Assembly: GCA_900068845.1 (NCBI GenBank)
Contig: CEFQ01000001.1
Coordinates: forward strand, 1-64,000
Source of the DNA: Enterobacter ludwigii
Lineage (GTDB): Bacteria > Pseudomonadota > Gammaproteobacteria > Enterobacterales > Enterobacteriaceae
Length of the DNA stretch: 64,000 nt
Direction of reading: 5' to 3'
Of the stretch, positions 8,092 to 18,680 are shown in pieces (within the stretch, counting starts at the first letter, position 1; the number at the start of each line of letters is the position of its first letter). The notes under the pieces were generated by a model, which was given only the letters and a program-made list of their open reading frames with translations, was not told where the DNA came from and did no database searches. The position numbers and the translations under genes were made by a program.

Positions 8092-9393
8092 TTATTGTTG
8101 TGGCAACCAGATCGCCTGCCAGCCTTGCTCATTGCTGGCCGCACCTTCGCGGGTGATAAACAACCCTGGCGCGCTTATTAACGTCTGATTGAAGTAAATC
8201 AACGGGATACGTTCGCGCAGCCAGGGCGCAATGCCCAACTCTTGCCACAGCTTTTTCATCTCGCGGCCACCGGCGCGCCCCAGCAGGTGATAATAGCCTT
8301 GCGCCTGGAAGCGGATAGTGATCGCTTCATCCAGTGCAGGCTGACGCAGTTCAGCAACCTGCTTATTCGCCTGAAGCGAGCCTAAACCTGCCGGTAAAAC
8401 GAGCGGCTGAGTGCGGTCCTGCCAGGTTAGCGAGTGCTGACTTAGGGATGGTTGTGGTGTTAACCAGTAGAGTTGTTGCCGATAGCGACGCAGCTCAAAT
8501 GCGCCGAAGCACAAACACGGTTTGGCATCTTCACGGCTGTTGATGACTTCATCGGTAATGCGTTTCAGCGCCTCGCGCGAAGGCATCGCACCGCCCTGTT
8601 GAGCAATCCAGCGGCGCAACAACGCATGCCGCCTCGCTTCGCTCATGTTGAGCAACGGTGGAAAATGCAGTGCGCCCTGCGCATCGCTAAGCTGTGCCAG
8701 CTGCTCCGCCAGCAGCTCGTCGAGCAATTGCTCCTGCTCACCGCAGAGTGCGGCACTGCGCGCGCTGGCGGCGCTGAAGTGCGGCCAGCGCGCCTGCAGC
8801 AGCGGTAAAACCTGCTGGCGCAGGAAGTTGCGGTCATAGCGGCTATCGGCGTTGCTTTCATCTTCAATCCAGCGCAGCTGATGCTCGGCAGCATAGTCTT
8901 CCAGCTGTTGACGGCTTACGTCGAGTAACGGGCGCCAATGCAGGTGATCGCCAACGCAACGCTGCTGTGGCATCGCAGCCAAACCCGCCGGTCCGCTGCC
9001 GCGTTTTAATGCCAGCAGCAGCGTTTCAGCCTGATCGTCGAGGTGCTGGGCGGTAAGTAAGTGCTCACCGGGTTGCAGCTGCTGAAATAGCGCCTGATAG
9101 CGCGCCTCGCGTGCAGCTGCCTCTATGCCGCTATCGCGGCCATCAACCTGTACCTGCAACACCTCACAGGGAATCTGCCACTGCTGGCAAATCTCCTGAC
9201 AATGCATCGCCCAGCTATCAGCATTGGGGCTCAAACCATGATGGACGTGTAACGCACGCACGCGCAGCTTTGGCTGCTGACGTTGCCAGCAGACTAATTG
9301 ATGCAGCAGCACGGTGGAATCGAGTCCGCCGCTGAACGCCAGCACATAGCCAGCGTCGGGTGTCAGCAGCGAAGCAAGATGAGATAAAGACAT
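8092..9393 (-). CDS. tilS: tRNA(Ile)-lysidine synthase
   Basis: TilS converts C34 of the CAU-anticodon tRNA-Ile to lysidine, using ATP and lysine, so that it reads AUA. The PP-loop signature FSGGLDSTVLLHQ lies near residue 21, followed by the catalytic N-terminal domain and the TilS-type C-terminal domains, with conserved GREMKKLWQELG. The ATG at 9393 gives 433 residues (E. coli 432) and the N-terminus MSLSHLASL; an upstream TTG in frame is unlikely. It is followed 11 nt later by the cytochrome gene. Confidence 0.94.
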   Translation of the reverse strand: MSLSHLASLLTPDAGYVLAFSGGLDSTVLLHQLVCWQRQQPKLRVRALHVHHGLSPNADSWAMHCQEICQQWQIPCEVLQVQVDGRDSGIEAAAREARYQALFQQLQPGEHLLTAQHLDDQAETLLLALKRGSGPAGLAAMPQQRCVGDHLHWRPLLDVSRQQLEDYAAEHQLRWIEDESNADSRYDRNFLRQQVLPLLQARWPHFSAASARSAALCGEQEQLLDELLAEQLAQLSDAQGALHFPPLLNMSEARRHALLRRWIAQQGGAMPSREALKRITDEVINSREDAKPCLCFGAFELRRYRQQLYWLTPQPSLSQHSLTWQDRTQPLVLPAGLGSLQANKQVAELRQPALDEAITIRFQAQGYYHLLGRAGGREMKKLWQELGIAPWLRERIPLIYFNQTLISAPGLFITREGAASNEQGWQAIWLPQQ

Positions 9394-9447
9394 AAACGCG
9401 TTCCGTCCGAGCAAGCCACCGAATTGCGGCTCGCAGCGGACGCTAGT

Positions 9448-9837
9448 TTACGCCTGATACAGCTCCAGCGGCAAACCGTCCGGATCGGGGAAGAAGGTGC
9501 AGGCTTTGCCGGTTAACGCATCAATACGAATCGGCTCACATGTGACGCCCTTCTCTGCCAGCGCCGAAATCGACTGTTCAACATCCTCTACGCAAAACGC
9601 CAGATGACGAAGACCGCAGGCTTCCGGCCCACTGACGCGTGGCGGTGGCGAAGGGAAAGAGAACAGCTCGATGGTGTAAACCCCGTTCAGACCAAGGTCA
9701 CCTTTCCACGAGTCACGCTCGGCACGGTAATATTCACCCAACAATTCAAAGCCCAGCACATCACAGTAAAACGCCTTACTGCGCTGATAATCGGTGGCAA
9801 TAATGGCAATGTGGTGGATCTGTTTTATCTGCAGCAT
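9448..9837 (-). CDS. yaeR: VOC/glyoxalase-fold metalloprotein YaeR
   Basis: This is a vicinal-oxygen-chelate superfamily protein of the YaeR type; its substrate is unknown. I use the ATG at 9837, preceded by GGAG with 5-nt spacing, which yields 129 residues, identical to E. coli YaeR. The paired beta-alpha-beta-beta-beta units start at HHIAIIATDYQRSKAFYCDVLGF and GLRHLAFCVEDV. Putative metal ligands are the histidine in HHIAI, the glutamate in YTIELFSF, the histidine in LRHLAF and the terminal glutamate in LPLELY. It lies between tilS and ldcC as in E. coli. Confidence 0.88.
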   Translation of the reverse strand: MLQIKQIHHIAIIATDYQRSKAFYCDVLGFELLGEYYRAERDSWKGDLGLNGVYTIELFSFPSPPPRVSGPEACGLRHLAFCVEDVEQSISALAEKGVTCEPIRIDALTGKACTFFPDPDGLPLELYQA

Positions 9838-9902
9838 AGCGGCTCCGGTTTTCACATAAGCCGCTTACCCTACGTGGCAAATACGGCGTTGGAAAGAGGT
9901 GA

Positions 9903-12050
9903 TTATCCGACTTCTTCACGTAGCACGCGCACCAGATAGCGGCCATCGTCGGTGAGCGTCGCACCATGAATGTCGGTTTCGAAGCCAGGATAGTGTCGAC
10001 CAATAGTGCAGAGCATCAGCAGAAAATCGAGCACTGAACGGCTCTCTTCCGTGATCATCTCACCCGGCATTACCACTGGCACGCCTGGTGGATACGGCAG
10101 AATCATGTTGGCCGAAATACGCCCCACCAGCTCGCGGATATCAACCGTTTCCACCTGCCCTTTTACCTGGCGCTGGAATGCCTGATGCGGCGTCATCTTC
10201 ATCTCGGGTAGCACGTCGAATGCTTTCAACATCAAGCGCGGCAGATCGTGTTGCAGGATCAGTTGATGAATGCCCTGCGCCAGCGTCTGAATGCGCATGT
10301 TGCGGTAAAAATCAGGATCTTCGGCATACAGATCCGGCAGCATATTTTTTACCCGCAAATTGAGATCGTAAGCACGCTTAAATTCCGTCAGCCCACGCAA
10401 CACGCTCATGGCTTTGGTTTTATCGATGCCAATGCTGAACAGGAACAGCAGATTGTACGGCCCAGTTTTCTCAACCACGATGCCGCGCTGATCGAGGAAC
10501 TTGGCCACCAATGCGGCAGGAATGCCCTCTTCTGCCATCTTGCCCAATTCGCTCATGCCTGGCGTCAGGATGGTGACTTTGATCGGATCGAGGTACATGT
10601 GATCGCGATCGGCATTGGTGAAACCGTGCCAATCCTCTTCGCCCGACTGGATCGGCCAGCATTCAGCTTGATCAACCTGCTCCGGCTGCCAGATATCAAA
10701 GAACCAGCCGTCGCACTCTTCACGCAAGCGCTGAATCTCACGGCGGAAATGCAGCGCCCGTTCAACCGAGCGGTTAATGAGTCGTTTGCCCGGATTGCCG
10801 CGCAACATTGCCGCCGCGGTTTCAATCGACGAGACAATCGCGTAGCTCGGCGAGGTGGTGGTGTGCATCATGTAGGCTTCGTTGAAGGTGTGCTCGTCGT
10901 AATCGCCTTTGATGTGAATCAGCGAAGCCTGTGAGAACGCGGCCAGCAGTTTATGCGTCGATTGCGTTTCATAGATCACTTTGCCAGGAATACGATCGCC
11001 ACTCATGCCGCTTTTACCGGCATAGATTGGATGGAAATTGGTATAGGGCACCCACGCGGAATCAAAGTGGATCGATGGCACATCCAGCGTCTGTTTGATG
11101 AACTGCGTGTTATACAGCAGGCCATCGTAGGTTGAATTGGTGATGACCGCATGCACTGGCCAACTGGCGCGCGGCGTGGCGTTGACCTTCTGCTGGATGC
11201 TATCACGCGTAAACTCGCGCTGTGGAATGCCGCCGAGAATCCCCAGCGCATTGCGCGTCGGTTTGAGCCAGATTGGGATGATGTCGCTCATCATCAGTAA
11301 ATGGGTCAGCGATTTATGGCAGTTGCGGTCAATCAGCACCGTGCTGCCCGCTGGAGCCGCATACATGCCGACGATTTTGTTCGAGGTTGAGGTGCCGTTG
11401 GTCACCATGTAACTTTGTTCGGCACCAAAGGTGCGCGCCACGTACTCTTCCGCTTCCAGATGCGGGCCGGTGTGATCGAGCAACGATCCCAGTTCCGTTA
11501 CCGAGATCGAAACATCGGCTTTTAAGGTATTTGAACCGAAGAAGTCATAGAACAAGCTGCCCACCGGGCTTTTCTGAAAGGCGCTACCGCCCATGTGGCC
11601 TGGCGTACAGAACGTGTATTTTCCCTCTTTCACATAGGTGAATAACGCTTTGGTCAGCGGCGGCGTGATGTTGTCGATGTACTCATCGGTGTACTGACGA
11701 ATATGCAGCGCGATGTCATCGGCAGCGCTTAAGGCATATTCAAAGAAGTGCAGCGCCATGCGCATCTCATTGATGCTGACATCCATTTGCGAATGAGTGT
11801 TGATGAAGGCATACAACGGCAGATATTCATTGAGCTGATTGATGTCGCTACACAGCGCCAGACTGTAATCGTCCCAGTCAAAAATCACGCCGCAGATGCG
11901 CGGATTGTGTTCAATCAACTTCAGCAGGTCGCTGGCATTATTGGGGTAAACGGTTTGGAAGCCTTGTTGCTTAAGGGCAGCATCCAGTTCGCGAATAGGC
12001 TCATCTTTGTAGAAAGCGCCGTGCGGTCCCATGATCGCAATAATATTCAA
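9903..12050 (-). CDS. ldcC: Lysine decarboxylase, LdcC type
   Basis: This is a PLP-dependent fold-I decarboxylase that converts lysine to cadaverine. The 715-residue protein has the N-terminal wing domain (MNIIAIMGPHG), the PLP-binding lysine in ETQSTHKLL at about residue 367, and the conserved TPGHMGG and DSAWVPY motifs. Its sequence and its place next to accA match the constitutive LdcC rather than acid-inducible CadA; no cadB or cadC adjoins it. Cadaverine may also serve siderophore or polyamine needs, but that is inference. Confidence 0.92.
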   Translation of the reverse strand: MNIIAIMGPHGAFYKDEPIRELDAALKQQGFQTVYPNNASDLLKLIEHNPRICGVIFDWDDYSLALCSDINQLNEYLPLYAFINTHSQMDVSINEMRMALHFFEYALSAADDIALHIRQYTDEYIDNITPPLTKALFTYVKEGKYTFCTPGHMGGSAFQKSPVGSLFYDFFGSNTLKADVSISVTELGSLLDHTGPHLEAEEYVARTFGAEQSYMVTNGTSTSNKIVGMYAAPAGSTVLIDRNCHKSLTHLLMMSDIIPIWLKPTRNALGILGGIPQREFTRDSIQQKVNATPRASWPVHAVITNSTYDGLLYNTQFIKQTLDVPSIHFDSAWVPYTNFHPIYAGKSGMSGDRIPGKVIYETQSTHKLLAAFSQASLIHIKGDYDEHTFNEAYMMHTTTSPSYAIVSSIETAAAMLRGNPGKRLINRSVERALHFRREIQRLREECDGWFFDIWQPEQVDQAECWPIQSGEEDWHGFTNADRDHMYLDPIKVTILTPGMSELGKMAEEGIPAALVAKFLDQRGIVVEKTGPYNLLFLFSIGIDKTKAMSVLRGLTEFKRAYDLNLRVKNMLPDLYAEDPDFYRNMRIQTLAQGIHQLILQHDLPRLMLKAFDVLPEMKMTPHQAFQRQVKGQVETVDIRELVGRISANMILPYPPGVPVVMPGEMITEESRSVLDFLLMLCTIGRHYPGFETDIHGATLTDDGRYLVRVLREEVG

Positions 12051-12146
12051 TGCTCACCTCCTGTGGTGTTATGGCACTGAATAAGGATAGCGAAAAGCGG
12101 ACAAGGATGGACCTGGAATGCTCTGCTGTTGAGTTGTTAAAAAACA

Positions 12147-12162
12147 GCGCGATAAATCGCGC
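12147..12162. repeat. Palindrome GCGCGATAAATCGCGC
   Basis: GCGCGAT and ATCGCGC are exact inverted copies around AA in the accA-ldcC spacer. The unit looks like a short dispersed intergenic repeat, but only one copy was noticed in the window. Function unknown. Confidence 0.5.
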
Positions 12163-12215
12163 CGCTACAATGTATGCAGATCCAACGTTAAAGCCATGAT
12201 AAAGCCAGAGGGGAC

Positions 12216-12312
12216 AGGAAAGACCAGCCCGAAGAGCAAAGCGTCCGAGCCAGGATGGCGAGGCCGATCTGCATGGATGCAGGTATTCTTTGCGATCGGG
12301 CGGGTCTTTTCT
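12216..12312. repeat. Long imperfect hairpin element in the accA-ldcC spacer
   Basis: A left arm (12216-12241, containing GGAAAGACCAGCCCGA) pairs with a right arm (12288-12312, containing TCGGGCGGGTCTTTTC) with few mismatches. The ~46-nt interior holds a second symmetrical text (GCATGGATGC). It has no convincing coding capacity. It resembles a MITE-like or structured intergenic repeat. No U tract follows. Confidence 0.5.
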
Positions 12313-12350
12313 GGACCTTGCACTGAAATCACAGCTATATCGTCAAACCA

Positions 12351-12370
12351 GGTAGCCATGAATGGCTACC
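12351..12370. repeat. Palindrome GGTAGCCAT-GA-ATGGCTACC
   Basis: A perfect 9-bp inverted repeat with a 2-bp centre lies 15 bp from the accA terminator. It could be a repeat unit, an operator or a processing hairpin. It is part of the same 373-bp non-coding spacer (12051-12423), in which I see no credible gene. Confidence 0.5.
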
Positions 12371-12383
12371 CTGCAGGCATAAA

Positions 12384-12404
12384 AAAGCGGACCGAGGTCC
12401 GCTT
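12384..12404 (-). terminator. Rho-independent terminator after accA
   Basis: On the minus strand AAGCGGACC and GGTCCGCTT pair perfectly around a 2-nt centre and are followed by a U run (TTTTAT). It lies about 20 nt past the accA stop and ends the long dxr-to-accA gene series. Confidence 0.88.
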
Positions 12405-12423
12405 CTTACTATAGCCTAATGTA

Positions 12424-13383
12424 TCAAGCGTAGCCGTAGTTCATCAGGCGCTGATAGCGACGGTTGAGCAACTCTTCGGTGCTTAACACATCGAGATCGG
12501 CCAGATCCGCTAACAGTTGCTGCTTCAGGCTGGCAGCGATATCCAGTGGATGACGATGCGCGCCACCCAGCGGTTCAGGAATGATGGAATCGATCAGCTT
12601 CAGCTCTTTCAGACGCTCAGCCGTGATACCCATCGCTTCCGCAGCCAGCGGTGCTTTGTCGGCGCTTTTCCACAGGATCGATGCGCAACCTTCCGGTGAA
12701 ATCACCGAATAGGTGCTGTACTGCAGCATGTTCACTTTGTCGCCCACGCCAATTGCCAGCGCACCACCGGATCCGCCTTCGCCGATTACGGTACAGATCA
12801 CCGGAATTTTCAGGCCAGACATTTCACGCAGGTTGCGCGCGATCGCTTCAGATTGACCGCGCTCTTCTGCACCGACGCCCGGATATGCACCCGGCGTGTC
12901 AATGAAAGTGATCAGCGGCATCTTAAAGCGTTCAGCCATTTCCATCAGGCGCAGCGCTTTGCGATAGCCTTCCGGTGCCGGCATACCAAAGTTACGACGG
13001 ATTTTCTCTTTGGTTTCGCGACCTTTCTGATGACCAATGATCATCACTGGACGACCGTCGAGACGGGCAATACCGCCAACAATCGCTTTATCATCGGCAT
13101 AAGCACGATCGCCAGCCAGTTCGTCGAACTCATCAAACGCGTTGCGAATATAGTCCAGTGTATAAGGACGCAGTGGATGACGCGCGAGTTGCGCCACTTG
13201 CCATGCGCCTAAATCGGAGAAGATTTTACGGGTCAGCTCGACGCTTTTTTCACGCAGACGCTGCACTTCTTCATCCAAATTAATATCGTGTTTCTCATCC
13301 GAACGGCCAATCGATTTTAACGAGTCGATTTTCGCTTCAAGCTCTGCGATTGGCTGTTCAAAATCCAGGTAATTAAGACTCAT
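12424..13383 (-). CDS. accA: Acetyl-CoA carboxylase carboxyltransferase subunit alpha
   Basis: AccA, with AccD, transfers the carboxyl group from carboxybiotin to acetyl-CoA to make malonyl-CoA, the first step of fatty-acid synthesis. At 319 residues it matches E. coli exactly in length. The N-terminal region is helical, and the crotonase-like core shows [18 protein letters not shown] and [14 protein letters not shown] (oxyanion-hole glycines). It lies 12 nt after dnaE on the same strand and is followed by a terminator. Confidence 0.97.
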   Translation of the reverse strand: MSLNYLDFEQPIAELEAKIDSLKSIGRSDEKHDINLDEEVQRLREKSVELTRKIFSDLGAWQVAQLARHPLRPYTLDYIRNAFDEFDELAGDRAYADDKAIVGGIARLDGRPVMIIGHQKGRETKEKIRRNFGMPAPEGYRKALRLMEMAERFKMPLITFIDTPGAYPGVGAEERGQSEAIARNLREMSGLKIPVICTVIGEGGSGGALAIGVGDKVNMLQYSTYSVISPEGCASILWKSADKAPLAAEAMGITAERLKELKLIDSIIPEPLGGAHRHPLDIAASLKQQLLADLADLDVLSTEELLNRRYQRLMNYGYA

Positions 13384-13395
13384 AATGTTCCTGTT

Positions 13396-16300
13396 TTAGT
13401 CAAACTCCAGTTCCACCTGCTCCGATCCTACTAACGACCGCAAATCGTTGAGTAAACGATCGCTGGGCGAAATTCGCCACGCTGCACCAAAGCGTAGCTT
13501 CGCCCGCGCATCGGCTCTCTGATAGTAGAGATGCACCGGAATGGTCCCGGAGCGATGAGGCTCCAGAGACTGGCGGAGACGGTTTAAAAGCTGGTCATCA
13601 ATTTGCCTGTCCGTCAGCGAGATAGCAAGTCCGCGCGCGTATTTTTCCCGCGCTTCGTCGATGTCCATCACTTCGCGAGCGGTCATTTTAAGGCCACCGC
13701 TAAAGTCATCAAAGCTGACCTGTCCACTGACGATCAGGATACGGTCCTTCTCCAGCAACTGCTGGTATTTATCTAACGCATCGGTAAATAACATCACTTC
13801 AAGACGACCTGAACGATCGTCAATCGTACAAATACCAATTCGGTTACCGCGTTTAGTGACCATTACGCGGGCGGCAATCACCAGCCCCGCGGCGACGGTT
13901 ACTTTACCACGATCTGTCGGATGCATGTCTTTCAGCCGCATGCCGCCGACATAACGTTCAATTTCTTTCAGATACTGATTAATGGGATGGCCGGTGAGAT
14001 AAAGCCCCAGCGTCTCACGTTCGCCATCCAGTTGAATTTGTTCCGGCCACGGCGTGATGCTGGCGTAGGATTTCTCAACCTGCTCCGGCTCTTCCGCCAG
14101 CACGCCGAACATATCGGCCTGACCGATGGCTTCGGCTTTGGCGTGCTGATCGGCCGCTTTTAATGCATCGCCGAGCGCACTCATTAAGGCCGCACGATGC
14201 GGGCCGAGACGATCGAACGCGCCCGACATGATCAATTTTTCCATCACGCGGCGGTTGATCTTTTTGGTGTCAGTGCGCGCGCAGAGATCAAACAGCTCTT
14301 TGAAGTAACCGCCTTCGTTACGCGCATCAATGATCGCTTCGATCGGACCTTCGCCCACGCCTTTGATCGCGCCAATGCCGTAAACGATCTCGCCTTCGTC
14401 ATTGACGTGGAACGGATACAAACCTGAGTTGATGTCCGGCGGCAGCACTTTAAGGCCCATACGCCAGCATTCATCGACCAGGCCAACCACTTTCTCGGTG
14501 TTATCCATATCGGCGGTCATTACCGCCGCCATGAACTCTGCCGGATAGTGCGCTTTCAGCCACAGCGTTTGATAAGAAACCAGTGCGTAAGCAGCGGAGT
14601 GCGACTTGTTAAAGCCATAACCGGCGAACTTCTCCACCAGATCGAAGATTTTCATCGACAGTTCGCCGTCGACGCCCATCTTCTCCGCGCCGTCCTGGAA
14701 CACCGAACGCTGCTTCGCCATCTCTTCGGGTTTCTTTTTACCCATCGCACGGCGCAACATGTCCGCGCCACCCAAGGTGTAGCCGGACAGCACCTGGGCG
14801 ATCTGCATCACCTGTTCCTGATACAGAATGATGCCGTAGGTCGGCTCCAGCACCGGCTTCAGGGTTTCGTGCTGCCACTGAATATCCGGATAAGAAATCT
14901 CTTCGCGGCCGTGCTTACGGTCGATAAAGTTATCTACCATGCCCGATTGCAGCGGTCCCGGACGGAACAGCGCCACCAGTGCGATCATATCTTCGAAGCA
15001 GTCTGGCTTCAGGCGTTTGATCAGATCCTTCATGCCACGCGATTCGAGCTGGAACACCGCGGTGGTTTCCGAGCGCTGCAGCATGTCGAAGCTTTTCTTG
15101 TCATCCAGCGGGATGGCGGCGATATCAATCGGTGGCAACCCCTGCTTTTCACGGCGCGGGTTAATCATCTTCAACGCCCAGTCGATGATGGTGAGCGTAC
15201 GCAGGCCGAGGAAGTCAAACTTCACCAGCCCGGCATATTCCACGTCATTCTTATCAAACTGGGTAACCGGGAATTGCCCGTTTTCATCGCAGTACAGCGG
15301 CGCAAAATCGGTGATTTTGGTCGGCGAGATCACCACACCACCGGCGTGTTTACCGGCGTTACGCGTCACACCTTCCAGTTTACGCGCCATGTCGATCAGC
15401 GCTTTCACCTCTTCATCTGCCTCGTAGATCTCCGGCAGCTGCGGTTCAGCCAGGAAGGCTTTTTCCAGCGTCATGCCCGGATCTGGCGGAATCAGTTTGG
15501 AGATACGATCAACAAAACCGTACGGATGGCCAAGTACACGCCCTACGTCGCGAATTACCGCTTTCGCCGCCATGGTACCGAAAGTAATGATCTGCGATAC
15601 CGCATCACGACCATACATATCGGCCACGTGATCGATCACCTGATCGCGCTTCTCCATGCAAAAGTCGACGTCAAAATCGGGCATCGAGACACGTTCCGGG
15701 TTCAGGAAACGTTCGAACAGCAGGTCAAACGCCAGCGGATCGATATCGGTAATTTTCAGCGCATACGCCACCAAAGAACCGGCGCCCGAGCCACGGCCGG
15801 GTCCCACTGGGATCCCGTTGTCTTTAGACCACTGGATAAACTCCATCACGATCAGGAAGTAGCCAGGGAAACCCATCTGATTGATAACGGTAAGTTCGAT
15901 CTCCAGACGTTCATCGTATGCCACGCGTTTTTCTGCGCGCACCGCAGGATCCGGGAAGAGGAATTGCATACGCTCTTCCAGACCTTCACGCGACTTCGCC
16001 ACGAGGAAATCTTCGGTACTCATGTCACCGGTTGGGAACTGCGGCAGGAAGTATTCGCCGAGGCGTACCGTTACGTTACAGCGCTTAGCAATCTCTACGC
16101 TATTTTCCAGCGCTTCCGGGATGTCCGAGAACAGCTCGCACATCTCCTCTTCACTGCGCATATATTGCTGAGGACTGTAATTACGTGGACGCTTTGGATC
16201 GTCCAGCGTATAGCCGTCATGAATCGCGACGCGGATTTCATGCGCATCAAAATCTTCTTCATTAAGGAAGCACACTTCGTTAGTGGCAACGACGGGAATC

Positions 16301-16878
16301 CCTTCGGCAATTGCCAGCTCGACCGCGGCATGCAGATAAGCTTCTTCATCTGCGCGACCGGTGCGCATTAATTCAAGGTAATAGCGATTCGGGAAGTGTT
16401 CCTGATAAAAGCTCAAACACTGCGCCACCATGGCGCTATTCCCGCGCAGCAGGCTACGGCCCACATCACCGCGACGTCCGCCCGAGAGCAGAATCAGGCC
16501 TTCACCCAATTCCAGCAGCCAGTCACGATCAATGATCGGGCCCGCAATGCCGTAACCGCGCTGATACGCACGCGAAATCAGCAAAGTCAGGTTTTGATAA
16601 CCGGTGTTATTGGCCGCTAGCAGAGTCAGCTGCGTCAGCTCATCGCCCATCAGTTCACTGGCAACCTGGAAGTCCGCACCGACAATCGGTTTAACCCCCG
16701 CGCCGTGCGCACTACCGTAAAAACGCACCAGCCCGCACAGGTTGATGTAGTCGGTAATGGCGATCGCCGGCATGCCAAGCGCAGCCGCCTTCTTGATCAA
16801 AGGTCCGGTTTTCGCCAGACCATCAACCATGGAGTAGTCACTGTGGACGCGCAGATGTATAAAACGAGGTTCAGCCAT
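13396..16878 (-). CDS. dnaE: DNA polymerase III subunit alpha
   Basis: DnaE is the replicative polymerase subunit. The 1160-residue protein (E. coli length) begins with the PHP domain ([13 protein letters not shown]) and carries the catalytic acidic motif PDFDVDFC near residue 400 and [10 protein letters not shown] near 553. Further on are the helix-hairpin-helix, beta-clamp-binding (QADMF, around residue 920), OB-fold and tau-binding C-terminal regions. It sits between rnhB and accA in the lipid A macro-cluster, as in other Enterobacterales. Confidence 0.97.
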   Translation of the reverse strand: MAEPRFIHLRVHSDYSMVDGLAKTGPLIKKAAALGMPAIAITDYINLCGLVRFYGSAHGAGVKPIVGADFQVASELMGDELTQLTLLAANNTGYQNLTLLISRAYQRGYGIAGPIIDRDWLLELGEGLILLSGGRRGDVGRSLLRGNSAMVAQCLSFYQEHFPNRYYLELMRTGRADEEAYLHAAVELAIAEGIPVVATNEVCFLNEEDFDAHEIRVAIHDGYTLDDPKRPRNYSPQQYMRSEEEMCELFSDIPEALENSVEIAKRCNVTVRLGEYFLPQFPTGDMSTEDFLVAKSREGLEERMQFLFPDPAVRAEKRVAYDERLEIELTVINQMGFPGYFLIVMEFIQWSKDNGIPVGPGRGSGAGSLVAYALKITDIDPLAFDLLFERFLNPERVSMPDFDVDFCMEKRDQVIDHVADMYGRDAVSQIITFGTMAAKAVIRDVGRVLGHPYGFVDRISKLIPPDPGMTLEKAFLAEPQLPEIYEADEEVKALIDMARKLEGVTRNAGKHAGGVVISPTKITDFAPLYCDENGQFPVTQFDKNDVEYAGLVKFDFLGLRTLTIIDWALKMINPRREKQGLPPIDIAAIPLDDKKSFDMLQRSETTAVFQLESRGMKDLIKRLKPDCFEDMIALVALFRPGPLQSGMVDNFIDRKHGREEISYPDIQWQHETLKPVLEPTYGIILYQEQVMQIAQVLSGYTLGGADMLRRAMGKKKPEEMAKQRSVFQDGAEKMGVDGELSMKIFDLVEKFAGYGFNKSHSAAYALVSYQTLWLKAHYPAEFMAAVMTADMDNTEKVVGLVDECWRMGLKVLPPDINSGLYPFHVNDEGEIVYGIGAIKGVGEGPIEAIIDARNEGGYFKELFDLCARTDTKKINRRVMEKLIMSGAFDRLGPHRAALMSALGDALKAADQHAKAEAIGQADMFGVLAEEPEQVEKSYASITPWPEQIQLDGERETLGLYLTGHPINQYLKEIERYVGGMRLKDMHPTDRGKVTVAAGLVIAARVMVTKRGNRIGICTIDDRSGRLEVMLFTDALDKYQQLLEKDRILIVSGQVSFDDFSGGLKMTAREVMDIDEAREKYARGLAISLTDRQIDDQLLNRLRQSLEPHRSGTIPVHLYYQRADARAKLRFGAAWRISPSDRLLNDLRSLVGSEQVELEFD

Positions 16879-16909
16879 ATCAGTTTCCGGTTAAAACAGC
16901 GTCAGGCTA

Positions 16910-17536
16910 TTAAAGCGTAGTTGGCTGGCGGGCTGCCAGCACGTCGGCATCAATCAGAGCGTTACGCACCGGCGCAAAGCTGCGACGATGATGAGGTGTG
17001 GCGCCGTGCTGCGTCAGCTTTTCCATGTGCAGCGCAGTTGGATAGCCTTTGTGCTGCGCAAAGCCATATTGCGGGAACAAAAGATCCAGCTCGGCCATTT
17101 CACGATCGCGCGTGACTTTGGCGATGATCGAGGCGGCGCTGATCTCTTTCACCAGGCTATCCCCCTTCACTACCGCCTGCGCGGGCATCGGCAGCGCGGG
17201 GCAACGGTTACCATCAATCAGTACAAAGTCTGGAGCAATGTGCAAACCCGCTACCGCGCGCTGCATCGCTAGCATGGTGGCGTGCAGAATATTGAGCTGA
17301 TCGATCTCTTCCGGCTCAGCACGGCCAAGACTCCAGGCCAGCGCTTTCTCTTTAATCTCGTCATACAGCGCCAGACGGCGTTTCTCTGATAACTTTTTCG
17401 AGTCTGCCAGTCCCGCAATCGGGTTAGCAGGATCGAGGATCACCGCCGCAGTCACTACGGCGCCAACCAGCGGACCGCGCCCGACTTCATCAACGCCAGC
17501 AATCAGCTGCGCGTTGGGATAAATAAACTCAGCCAT
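16910..17536 (-). CDS. rnhB: Ribonuclease HII
   Basis: RnhB cuts RNA in RNA/DNA hybrids and starts removal of single ribonucleotides from DNA. The ATG at 17536 overlaps the lpxB end by 8 nt and gives 208 residues with the N-terminus [21 protein letters not shown]. The first catalytic Asp/Glu pair is in DEVGRG, with a further Asp in [10 protein letters not shown] and another near [10 protein letters not shown]. It is slightly longer than E. coli RnhB (198 aa), at the C-terminus. Translational coupling with lpxB is likely. Confidence 0.95.
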   Translation of the reverse strand: MAEFIYPNAQLIAGVDEVGRGPLVGAVVTAAVILDPANPIAGLADSKKLSEKRRLALYDEIKEKALAWSLGRAEPEEIDQLNILHATMLAMQRAVAGLHIAPDFVLIDGNRCPALPMPAQAVVKGDSLVKEISAASIIAKVTRDREMAELDLLFPQYGFAQHKGYPTALHMEKLTQHGATPHHRRSFAPVRNALIDADVLAARQPTTL

Positions 17537-18677
17537 TGATGATCTCCAGTACCGCATCCGCCGCTTGCTCATCAGCATTCCAGCGAATCTGTTGATGCAG
17601 TTCGGTAAAAGTATTAAGCAGCACTTCACGCTCAGGGCCGGCGTGCAGCAACGGCTCCAGTGCCGCGGCTAACGCTTCGGGCTGACATTCATCCTGCAGT
17701 AACTCTTTGACCAATTCACGACCGGCCAACAGATTTGGCAGGGAAACGTACGGTGTTTTCACCAGACGCTTTGCCAACCAAAAGGTAAACGGCTTCATGC
17801 GATAACCGACCACCATCGGACATTTCGCCAGCATGCACTCCAGCGCGGCGGTGCCGGACGCAAGAATAGCGGCATCGCTGGCCAGCATCGCCTGACGGCC
17901 TTTGCCATCCAGCAAATGCATGGGCAGTTCTGGCGCCACTTCTGCTTTGATCTGCTCAAACTGCTCGCGGCGTTTGGCGTTAACCAGCGGTACCACAATT
18001 TCCAGCGTTGGATAGCGCTGACGCAGCAACTGCGCGGCGCGCAGGAAATCGGCGCTGAGCATTTCGACTTCCGCACCGCGACTGCCTGGCAATAAGCCAA
18101 GGCAAATCGCCTCGGCGGCAATGCCTAACTCGCGGCGCGCCGCCAGCTTATCGGGCTGTAGCGGCATCGCATCAGCCATGGTGTGACCGATAAAACGGCA
18201 CGGCACGTTAAAACGATCGTAGAAGGCTTTTTCGAACGGCAAGAATGCCAGCACCAAATTGGTGTTGCGGCCGATTTTGAAAACGCGCTTTTGACGCCAC
18301 GCCCAAACGGATGGACTGACGTAATGAATCGTGCGAATACCTGAGCGCTTAAGGCTACCTTCCAACGTGATGTTGAAATCAGGCGCATCAATGCCAACGA
18401 ATACATCCGGCTTGAGTTCCGTGAAGCGCTGCGTCAGGTCACGACGAATTTTCAGCAGACGCCGCAGGCGTCCCAGCACTTCGACGATGCCCATCACCGC
18501 CAACTCTTCCATCTCATACCAGGCTTCGCAGCCTTCGGCCTGCATCAGCGGGCCGGCCACGCCAACAAAGCGTGCATCAGGATGACGCGCTTTTAACGCA
18601 CGGATGAGTCCTGCACCAAGAATATCGCCGGAGGTTTCTCCGGCGACCAGGGCAATCGTTAGGGGACGCGCTGACAT
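17529..18677 (-). CDS. lpxB: Lipid-A-disaccharide synthase
   Basis: LpxB (GT19) condenses UDP-2,3-diacylglucosamine with lipid X to form the beta-1,6-linked lipid A disaccharide at the inner membrane. At 382 residues it has the E. coli length. Seen motifs include [14 protein letters not shown] at the N-terminus, [18 protein letters not shown], and [10 protein letters not shown] in the nucleotide-binding half. It follows lpxA with 3 nt between, in the order lpxD-fabZ-lpxA-lpxB. Confidence 0.97.
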   Translation of the reverse strand: MSARPLTIALVAGETSGDILGAGLIRALKARHPDARFVGVAGPLMQAEGCEAWYEMEELAVMGIVEVLGRLRRLLKIRRDLTQRFTELKPDVFVGIDAPDFNITLEGSLKRSGIRTIHYVSPSVWAWRQKRVFKIGRNTNLVLAFLPFEKAFYDRFNVPCRFIGHTMADAMPLQPDKLAARRELGIAAEAICLGLLPGSRGAEVEMLSADFLRAAQLLRQRYPTLEIVVPLVNAKRREQFEQIKAEVAPELPMHLLDGKGRQAMLASDAAILASGTAALECMLAKCPMVVGYRMKPFTFWLAKRLVKTPYVSLPNLLAGRELVKELLQDECQPEALAAALEPLLHAGPEREVLLNTFTELHQQIRWNADEQAADAVLEIING

Positions 18678-18680
18678 GGA

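Noticed and set aside
10248..10934. 228-codon frame opposite ldcC
   Set aside because: It lies wholly inside ldcC, has no supported start and shows no family resemblance.
12165..12414. Small open frames on both strands in the accA-ldcC spacer
   Set aside because: They cross hairpin elements and a terminator, have no ribosome-binding sites and show no domain.
14548..16371. Very long open frame (607 codons) on the strand opposite dnaE
   Set aside because: It is an antisense shadow of a highly conserved gene with strong codon bias; the translation has no recognisable domain and is rich in His, Arg and Phe in the way such shadows are.
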